The notes under the pieces: model-generated
Databases searched by the model: none
The model's input: the letters and a program-made list of their open reading frames with translations, nothing else
What the model was told of the DNA's origin: nothing
Translations under genes and position numbers: made by a program
From: Ktedonobacterales bacterium
GTDB taxonomy: Bacteria > Chloroflexota > Ktedonobacteria > Ktedonobacterales > JACDGC01
DNA: 5,022 nt
Direction of reading: 5' to 3'
Assembly (NCBI GenBank): GCA_013815535.1
Contig: JACDGC010000349.1
Location: 1-5,022 of the forward strand
In this document: one piece after another, positions 1 through 4,114 of the stretch
Position numbering within the stretch: position 1 is the stretch's first letter
Layout of the letters: the number at the start of each line of letters is the position of its first letter

Positions 1-1
1 G

Positions 2-1111
2 TATGGGATCGACCAGTTGATCGCTCAGGGCCTAACGGGCAAGGGGCAAACGGTCGTTGACATCGTCTCGTATGGCAGCCCGACCTTGCCGCAAGATGTG
101 GCGGCCTTCAGCGAGCGCTACGGTCTGCCGCCCGCCGTGATCGATGAGCAATATCCACTCGGGCCAGTGAGCTTTGATGTGTCGAATGCCGAGATGGTGA
201 GTTGGCAGGCGGAAACGGAGCTAGATGTCGAGGTCATCCATGCCGTCGCCCCAGCGGCGAAGATCGTCGTGTTGGCGAGCTCGGCTGATGCAACCGAGGG
301 CCTTGTGGGCTTGCCAGAGTTTCGCAAGCTAGAGCAGTACGCCTTTGATAATCATTTGGGTGCCATCGTCTCGCAAAGTTGGGATTTCTCAGAATATACA
401 TTGCGTGATGCCGCCGGGCGAGCCGAGCGCCAGGCATGGGATGCGTTCTTCCAAGCCACTACCAGGCAGGGCGTCACCTATCTGGCTGCGTCGGGCGACT
501 TTGGCGCGACGGACGTGCTGGCCTTTGATCCGCACCAGTTGGTGCCCGCGCGCACCGTCGCCTTCCCCAGCGATGACCCATGGGTGACGAGTGTGGGCGG
601 CACGATGGTGGAAACGGATGGCACGCAGTTCCGCGAGGTGAGTTGGCCAGCCAGCGGCGGGGGTTTCAGCGCCTTCAATGCCATGCCTGCATATCAGCAG
701 GGGGTCACAGCCACATTACCAGCCCCCTTTAGCGGCAAGCGTGGCGTCCCCGATGTCGCGGGGAATGCGTACTCCAAGACGCAACTGATCTTTAACATCG
801 CGGGCAAGTGGCAACCCGTTGGTGGCACCAGTGCCAGTGCGCCCCTCTGGGCCGCGCTCATTGCCATTGCCAATCAGATGGCCGGGTGCAACCTGGGCTT
901 CATCAATCCCGCGCTCTACCAGATTGGCCTGTCTGACAAAGCGGCGCACGACTTCCATGACATCACGGTTGGCAACAACAATGCCGATGCGAATGGCGTC
1001 GCCGTCCAGGGCTTCAACGCGGGGCCGGGCTGGGATGCCGTGACGGGCTGGGGCAGCCCCAATGCCCCCAGCCTGTTGCCCGACCTCATCGCCGCCATCC
1101 CCGCAACGTAG
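2..1111 (+). CDS. Sedolisin-family (S53) serine-carboxyl peptidase, 5' end outside window
   Basis: Predicted secreted endopeptidase of the sedolisin/kumamolisin family, which uses a Ser-Glu-Asp triad and generally works at acid pH. The reading frame is open at the left edge: the first codons read YGIDQL and align with YGVDQL of the next gene, so the TTG at 17 is an internal Leu codon rather than the start. Visible family signatures are ETELD (Glu codon 212-214, Asp codon 224-226), SGDFGA with the oxyanion-hole Asp (497-499), and GGTSAS with the nucleophile Ser (830-832). The C-terminal calcium site shows HDIT (Asp 959-961) and GPGWD (Asp 1034-1036). All catalytic residues are present, so an active enzyme is expected. 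The missing N-terminus probably resembles that of the downstream paralog, but a signal peptide or propeptide cannot be judged here. The 131-bp gap after the stop has only a weak 6-bp inverted repeat (AGCGAC 1110-1115 with GTCGCT 1139-1144) and no U-tract, so readthrough into the next gene is possible. Confidence 0.93.
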   Translation, partial: YGIDQLIAQGLTGKGQTVVDIVSYGSPTLPQDVAAFSERYGLPPAVIDEQYPLGPVSFDVSNAEMVSWQAETELDVEVIHAVAPAAKIVVLASSADATEGLVGLPEFRKLEQYAFDNHLGAIVSQSWDFSEYTLRDAAGRAERQAWDAFFQATTRQGVTYLAASGDFGATDVLAFDPHQLVPARTVAFPSDDPWVTSVGGTMVETDGTQFREVSWPASGGGFSAFNAMPAYQQGVTATLPAPFSGKRGVPDVAGNAYSKTQLIFNIAGKWQPVGGTSASAPLWAALIAIANQMAGCNLGFINPALYQIGLSDKAAHDFHDITVGNNNADANGVAVQGFNAGPGWDAVTGWGSPNAPSLLPDLIAAIPAT

Positions 1112-1210
1112 CGACCCCATCCGGCCATGGCACGCAAAGTCGCTGTAAAGCTTTCCTGGTAATCGGCAACAACACCCCCCTGCGTGTCGCGCTGGCCTGC
1201 CTGGGTGCGT

Positions 1211-1216
1211 TATGAT
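1211..1216 (+). promoter_or_regulatory. Possible -10 element for the second sedolisin gene
   Basis: TATGAT matches the sigma70 -10 consensus at five of six positions and lies 26 bp before the ATG at 1243. No acceptable -35 is visible at 15-18 bp spacing (CGCGCT at 17 bp). It may therefore be a weak or activator-dependent promoter, or chance, with the gene expressed by readthrough from the upstream paralog. Confidence 0.25.
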
Positions 1217-1242
1217 GGAAGGCAGAATCACAATTACTTGAG

Positions 1243-2568
1243 ATGGAGCATCGCTTGCTTATGATCGCGCGTCATCGTTTCGCCCCTGTGGTGTTGCTAC
1301 TGCTCTGCTGCCTCATGGCGGCGTGTTCGTTGCGCACGGCCACCACTGGCAGCACATCACCAGGCGGCACCACCACCAGCCCAGGGGGCACTGGCGTCGC
1401 GACGCCAACCAAGCCCTTGCCCCTGCAAAATCTGACGGTCGATCAGTTTCGCAAATCCTATGGCGTCGACCAACTCATCGCCAAGGGCTTCACTGGCAAA
1501 GGCCAGAGCGTTGTCGATATCGTCTCCTTTGGCAGCCCAACATTGGTTCAGGATGTCGCCACTTTCAGCAAGCGCTATGGTTTGCCCGCTGCCGACATCC
1601 AGCAACTCTATCCCGTCGGTCCGGTAAACTTCGACCCATCGAATAGTGACATGGCCGGGTGGATGGGTGAAACGGAACTGGATGTCGAGATCATCCATGC
1701 CCTCGCGCCGGATGCGAAGATCGTCGTGCTGGCAAGCCCCGTCTCTGAAACGGAAGGGACCGTGGGCCTCCCTGAGTTCCGCAAGATGGAGCAATACGCC
1801 TTTGATAATCATCTCGGCGCGATTGTCTCGCAAAGCTGGGGTGCATCAGAATATACCCTGAAGGATGCCGCTGGCCAGGCGGAGTTGCAGGCATGGGATA
1901 CGTTCCTGCAATCCACCACGAAGCAAGGAATCACCTATCTGGCAGGTTCAGGGGACAATGGCGCGACGGATGCCATCGACAGCACGGGCAAGCAGTTCGT
2001 TCCCGCGCCCACCAGCAGCTTCCCCAATGATGATCCTTGGGTGACAAGTGTGGGGGGCACCACCGTTGAAATGAGCGCGACCCAGATGCGCGAGGTCGCG
2101 TGGCAGGGAAGTGGCGGCGGATTCAGCGCCTTTTACGCCACGCCAGATTATCAGAAGGGCGTTGCCAGCGCCTCCCCGACGCCCTTTGGGGGCAAACGTG
2201 GCCTCCCAGACGTTTCCGCGAATGCGAACCCCGAAACCGGCTTGATCATCAACATCGGTGGCGAATGGACTGGCGCGGGCGGCACCAGCGCCAGCACCCC
2301 CATCTGGGCAGCATTGGTCGCCATCGCCAACCAAATGGCGGGGCGCAATCTCGGCTTCATCAATCCGGCCCTCTACCAGATCGCCGCCTCGAATAAAGCG
2401 GCGCAAGATTTCCATGACATCACGGTTGGCAACAATAATGCCGATGCCAGTGGCGTCGCCGTCCAGGGTTTCAGCGCGGGGCCGGGCTGGGATGCCGTGA
2501 CGGGTCTGGGCAGCCCCAATGCCCCCAACCTGCTGCCAGATCTCATCGCCGCAACCGCCGGAAAATAG
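1243..2568 (+). CDS. Sedolisin-family (S53) peptidase, predicted lipoprotein without a propeptide
   Basis: A complete 441-residue sedolisin-type serine-carboxyl endopeptidase, probably anchored outside the cytoplasmic membrane by a lipid. Residues 1-28 form a lipoprotein signal peptide: basic start, hydrophobic VVLLLLCCLMAA, then Cys28 in LMAAC (Met at -3 is slightly off consensus). A Ser/Thr/Gly/Pro linker follows to about residue 57. The catalytic domain then starts directly (TVDQFRKSYGVDQL), so the propeptide of roughly 150-200 residues usual in this family is absent. Catalytic residues are Glu143 and Asp147 in ETELD, oxyanion-hole Asp238 in SGDNG, and nucleophile Ser349 in GGTSAS. The calcium site is Asp392 in HDIT plus Gly413, Gly415 and Asp417 in GPGWD. 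The start could instead be Met7 (1261), which has GGAG at 1245-1248; either start preserves the signal peptide. The protein closely matches the product of the gene ending at 1111 along its whole catalytic domain, indicating tandem duplication. Family assignment is firm; the natural substrate is unknown. Confidence 0.95.
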   Translation: MEHRLLMIARHRFAPVVLLLLCCLMAACSLRTATTGSTSPGGTTTSPGGTGVATPTKPLPLQNLTVDQFRKSYGVDQLIAKGFTGKGQSVVDIVSFGSPTLVQDVATFSKRYGLPAADIQQLYPVGPVNFDPSNSDMAGWMGETELDVEIIHALAPDAKIVVLASPVSETEGTVGLPEFRKMEQYAFDNHLGAIVSQSWGASEYTLKDAAGQAELQAWDTFLQSTTKQGITYLAGSGDNGATDAIDSTGKQFVPAPTSSFPNDDPWVTSVGGTTVEMSATQMREVAWQGSGGGFSAFYATPDYQKGVASASPTPFGGKRGLPDVSANANPETGLIINIGGEWTGAGGTSASTPIWAALVAIANQMAGRNLGFINPALYQIAASNKAAQDFHDITVGNNNADASGVAVQGFSAGPGWDAVTGLGSPNAPNLLPDLIAATAGK

Positions 2569-2599
2569 CAGCGGGCGTGCACTCGCCGACGCCAGCGCA

Positions 2600-2642
2600 C
2601 CCCAGCGCCCCTTGGTCAACACACGACCAAGGGGCGCTGGGG
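2600..2642 (+). terminator. 18-bp perfect hairpin, likely terminator after the second sedolisin gene
   Basis: The left arm 2600-2617 (CCCCAGCGCCCCTTGGTC) pairs perfectly with 2625-2642 around a 7-nt loop (AACACAC). It begins 31 bp after the stop codon and precedes the promoter of the next gene. It lacks a U-tract, so it is either a U-less terminator or an RNA 3'-end stabiliser. The symmetric stem could act on both strands. Confidence 0.6.
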
Positions 2643-2667
2643 CGCATCCCCCATCCGCCCGCCGTTG

Positions 2668-2696
2668 TTGACGAATTGGCTCGGCTATGGTACGGT
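2668..2696 (+). promoter_or_regulatory. Sigma70-like promoter of the O-methyltransferase gene
   Basis: The -35 TTGACG (2668-2673), a 17-bp spacer and the -10 TACGGT (2691-2696) give ideal spacing. Transcription would start near 2703, leaving an untranslated leader of about 64 nt before the ATG at 2767. The spacer ends in CTATGG directly before the -10. The same arrangement recurs at 3904-3932, which supports both being genuine. Confidence 0.65.
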
Positions 2697-2752
2697 AGGG
2701 CGGCAAAGATACCCACCCCCTAATCCCACGCGGAGGCGCGTGAGGCATGTCT

Positions 2753-2756
2753 GGAG
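2753..2756 (+). promoter_or_regulatory. Ribosome binding site supporting the start at 2767
   Basis: GGAG lies 10 nt before the ATG at 2767. This supports that start over the longer open frame beginning at 2665, which would overlap the promoter. A stronger GGAGG at 2732-2736 sits too close to an in-frame GTG (2740) and is otherwise placed for an out-of-frame ATG (2747). Confidence 0.45.
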
Positions 2757-2766
2757 ATTGCGACAC

Positions 2767-3804
2767 ATGGCGAACGAGAGCACCCAAGGCCAGCGCGGGG
2801 CATCCCCCGACATCATCTATCGCTTGGCCTACTATTACGACACCAAGACCTTTCTGACATCGGTTTCGCTCGGCATCTACACCGCGCTGTCAGCGCATCC
2901 GCTCTCGTCGCAAGACCTTGCCCGACGCCTGAGTCTGCACCCCGAAGCGTGTGAGGTGCTGCTCAACGCTCTGGTGGCGCTGGAACTGCTATACACCCAG
3001 ATCGATAGCCATTCGGGCGACCTCGTCTTCGCCAATACCCCCGTTGCCGATACCTATCTGGTGGAAGGTCGCCCGGAATATATGGGCGAATGGCTGCGGG
3101 TTGACGATCAATCCTGGGAAGTCTGGGGCGATCTCGAACATGTGACGCGCGGCTATGGTCGCCGCAAACAGTCGATCTATGCCCCCACCTCGGCGGAATC
3201 CATCAAGTTAGCGTATATGTACGATCAAGAGGCCCAGGCCCTCTCGCCCAAGGTCATCGACGAACTCGACATCACCGATGAATCCACCAAGCGCGTGCTC
3301 GATATCGGCGGGGGGGGCGGGCGCTACGCGGCGGAGGCTGTCAAGCGTGGCCAGCACATCAGCGCGGTCGTCTTTGATCGCCCGCCCGTTCGGGCCGTCT
3401 TTGACAATGTCGTCAAACAGTCGAATCTGGCGGGGCGCATGTCGTTCATCTCGGGTGATTTCCACACGGATGTGCTGCCGCGCAATTTCAGCCTGGCGCT
3501 CGTCTTTGATGTGCTGCATTTGCAGGGACCAACTAAGAACCGCGATCTGCTGTGGCGCGTTCGGGGGTCACTGGAGCCGGGTGGCCGCGTCGCCATCAAA
3601 GAAGTGCTGCTGAACGACAACCACACCAGCCCACGCCGCGCCGCGCTTTTCTCGGTGAATATGATGGCCCACTTCCCCGACGCCCGCTGCTTCTCGGCCA
3701 AAGAGATCGCTTCGTGGCTGGCCGAGGCGGGCTTCGACGAAATCCGCGTCCATGACACCTTCCCCGGTTTGATGACCGCCCGCGTTCCCATAGTGAATAG
3801 CTAG
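2767..3804 (+). CDS. SAM-dependent O-methyltransferase (COMT/acetylserotonin methyltransferase-like)
   Basis: A 345-residue class I methyltransferase of the family-2 O-methyltransferase type. It would transfer a methyl group from S-adenosylmethionine to a hydroxyl, typically on a small aromatic or polyketide-like molecule in the cytoplasm. Residues about 15-105 look like the N-terminal winged-helix dimerisation domain (SLGIYTALSAHPLSSQDLA, then LNALVALELL and FANTPVADTYL). The catalytic domain runs from about 165 to 335: motif I VLDIGGGGG with Asp179, the acidic ribose-binding Asp204 in VFDRP, GDF with Asp231, and FDVLHLQG whose His251 aligns with the catalytic His of the LHDW motif. PGGRVAIKEVLLND follows. 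The ATG at 2767 is chosen because the frame's earlier start would lie inside the promoter. The length is normal for the family. It has its own promoter and a downstream hairpin, so it is probably monocistronic, and no neighbour reveals the substrate. An eight-G run (3310-3317) encodes part of the glycine loop. Confidence 0.92.
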   Translation: MANESTQGQRGASPDIIYRLAYYYDTKTFLTSVSLGIYTALSAHPLSSQDLARRLSLHPEACEVLLNALVALELLYTQIDSHSGDLVFANTPVADTYLVEGRPEYMGEWLRVDDQSWEVWGDLEHVTRGYGRRKQSIYAPTSAESIKLAYMYDQEAQALSPKVIDELDITDESTKRVLDIGGGGGRYAAEAVKRGQHISAVVFDRPPVRAVFDNVVKQSNLAGRMSFISGDFHTDVLPRNFSLALVFDVLHLQGPTKNRDLLWRVRGSLEPGGRVAIKEVLLNDNHTSPRRAALFSVNMMAHFPDARCFSAKEIASWLAEAGFDEIRVHDTFPGLMTARVPIVNS

Positions 3805-3812
3805 CACATGAG

Positions 3813-3858
3813 CCCCAAGGCGGATGAGACGGTGAACGCCTTCTCGTCCGCCTTGGGG
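3813..3858 (+). terminator. 17-bp hairpin, likely terminator after the O-methyltransferase gene
   Basis: CCCCAAGGCGGATGAGA (3813-3829) pairs with 3842-3858 over 17 bp with one T-G wobble. The 12-nt loop can close further through GGT/GCC around GAAC. It begins 8 bp after the stop codon. Like the hairpin at 2600-2642 it has no U-tract, only further Gs, and it shares a CCAAGG core with that hairpin. Confidence 0.62.
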
Positions 3859-3865
3859 GGCCGCA

Positions 3866-3887
3866 CGTTGCCAGTGAGCGCGTTGCC
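3866..3887 (+). repeat. Short direct repeat upstream of the 3904 promoter
   Basis: CGTTGCC occurs at 3866-3872 and again at 3881-3887. The extended 12-mers GCACGTTGCCAG (3863-3874) and GCGCGTTGCCTG (3878-3889) match at 10 of 12 positions with a 15-bp period. They sit about 50-75 bp upstream of the predicted transcription start, where an activator could bind. Chance is possible. Confidence 0.25.
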
Positions 3888-3903
3888 TGGGAAAGCCCCA
3901 GCA

Positions 3904-3932
3904 TTGACGAAACGGTGTGTCTATGGTATGGT
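3904..3932 (+). promoter_or_regulatory. Sigma70-like promoter inside the intergenic region, for a candidate small RNA
   Basis: The -35 TTGACG (3904-3909), a 17-bp spacer and the -10 TATGGT (3927-3932) are present. The spacer starts with AA and ends with CTATGG, as in the methyltransferase promoter. Transcription would begin at about 3938-3939. The next gene starts some 180 bp downstream, beyond an intrinsic terminator, so this promoter appears to drive a short non-coding unit. Confidence 0.6.
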
Positions 3933-3937
3933 GGAAC

Positions 3938-4066
3938 AGTGCGGCGATGGCATGCGAGCGCGTCACCCAGTGCAAGCGTGGCCGGCTTGTGGGGCGCCAT
4001 TCGGCAGGGGCACGAGACTAGTGCCAGCAAATTTTACGAGCCTGATTGCCAATCGCTCTTTTTTTT
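3938..4066 (+). ncRNA. Candidate small RNA or attenuated leader of about 125-128 nt
   Basis: The segment is bounded by a good promoter and a good intrinsic terminator and has no convincing ORF. Within it, CCC (3966-3968) pairs with GGG (3992-3994), and TGCAAGC (3971-3977) pairs with GCTTGTG (3985-3991) with two wobble pairs, leaving a 2-nt bulge and a GTGGCCG loop. A second hairpin is GGCAC (4009-4013) with GTGCC (4021-4025). The terminator hairpin follows. ATGGC (3947-3951) could also pair with GCCAT (3996-4000). I see no hallmark of 6S RNA, SRP RNA, tmRNA, RNase P or a riboswitch class I know. It could be an independent sRNA or the terminated leader of the HAD-hydrolase gene. The structure was read by eye and not folded computationally. 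Confidence 0.42.
4038..4066 (+). terminator. Intrinsic terminator with eight-T tract
   Basis: GAGC (4038-4041) pairs with GCTC (4055-4058), and GATT (4044-4047) pairs with AATC (4051-4054) around a GCC loop, with a 2-nt CT bulge on the left arm. Eight Ts (4059-4066) follow immediately. This is the only hairpin in the window with a U-tract. Its last two Ts are also the first bases of the downstream TTGACA element. Confidence 0.7.
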
Positions 4067-4096
4067 GACAGCAAAACAGACCGAACGGTCTCAAAT
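4065..4096 (+). promoter_or_regulatory. Probable promoter region of the HAD-alpha/beta hydrolase gene
   Basis: TTGACA (4065-4070) is a perfect -35 consensus. The -10 is weak: TCTCAA (4089-4094) at 18-bp spacing, or TCAAAT (4091-4096) at 20 bp. A weak -10 with a strong -35, overlapped by an inverted repeat, fits a regulated promoter. Transcription would begin only about 15 nt before the start codon. Confidence 0.4.
4078..4091 (+). promoter_or_regulatory. TetR-family-type operator (NemR-box-like inverted repeat)
   Basis: AGACCGAACGGTCT is an inverted repeat of AGACCG and CGGTCT with a 2-bp centre. It fits the ACCG-N2-CGGT pattern common among TetR/AcrR operators and, as I recall it, the AGACC-N4-GGTCT core of the NemR box. 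It lies between the -35 and the presumed -10, the usual position for a repressor. No regulator gene is in the window, so the binding protein is unknown. Confidence 0.5.
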
Positions 4097-4104
4097 GTGA
4101 GTCT

Positions 4105-4110
4105 GAGGGG
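4105..4110 (+). promoter_or_regulatory. Ribosome binding site fixing the start at 4115
   Basis: GAGGGG ends 4 nt before the ATG at 4115, with the GAGG part 6 nt away. This is the best Shine-Dalgarno match for this gene, and it selects the ATG that places the phosphatase motif at residues 8-12. Confidence 0.6.
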
Positions 4111-4114
4111 AACA

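Noticed and set aside
1110..1144. Inverted repeat AGCGAC/GTCGCT just after the first sedolisin stop as a terminator
   Set aside because: The stem is only 6 bp with a 23-nt loop and no U-tract, much weaker than the other hairpins in the window.
2665..2766. Longer open frame giving the methyltransferase 34 extra N-terminal residues
   Set aside because: It would overlap the TTGACG-17-TACGGT promoter at 2668-2696, its residues are Arg/Pro-rich and unlike the family, and GGAG precedes the ATG at 2767.
2747..2857. A 36-codon ORF with GGAGG at 2732-2736, overlapping the methyltransferase start in another frame
   Set aside because: The spacing would allow translation, but the peptide shows no recognisable features and most of it is an out-of-frame copy of the methyltransferase coding sequence. 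A translational-coupling leader cannot be excluded.
3310..3317. Eight-G homopolymer in the methyltransferase SAM-binding loop as a possible phase-variation tract
   Set aside because: It simply encodes consecutive glycines of motif I, and eight Gs in a GC-rich genome is weak evidence. Reads with length variation at this site would be needed.
3947..4021. A 24-codon ORF inside the candidate small RNA
   Set aside because: There is no Shine-Dalgarno sequence before its ATG and the composition is ordinary for GC-rich non-coding DNA. There is no run of regulatory codons as in a leader peptide.
3808..4068. An 86-codon open frame across the intergenic region
   Set aside because: It runs through the methyltransferase terminator hairpin, the 3904 promoter and the T-tract terminator, has no ribosome binding site, and resembles no protein family.
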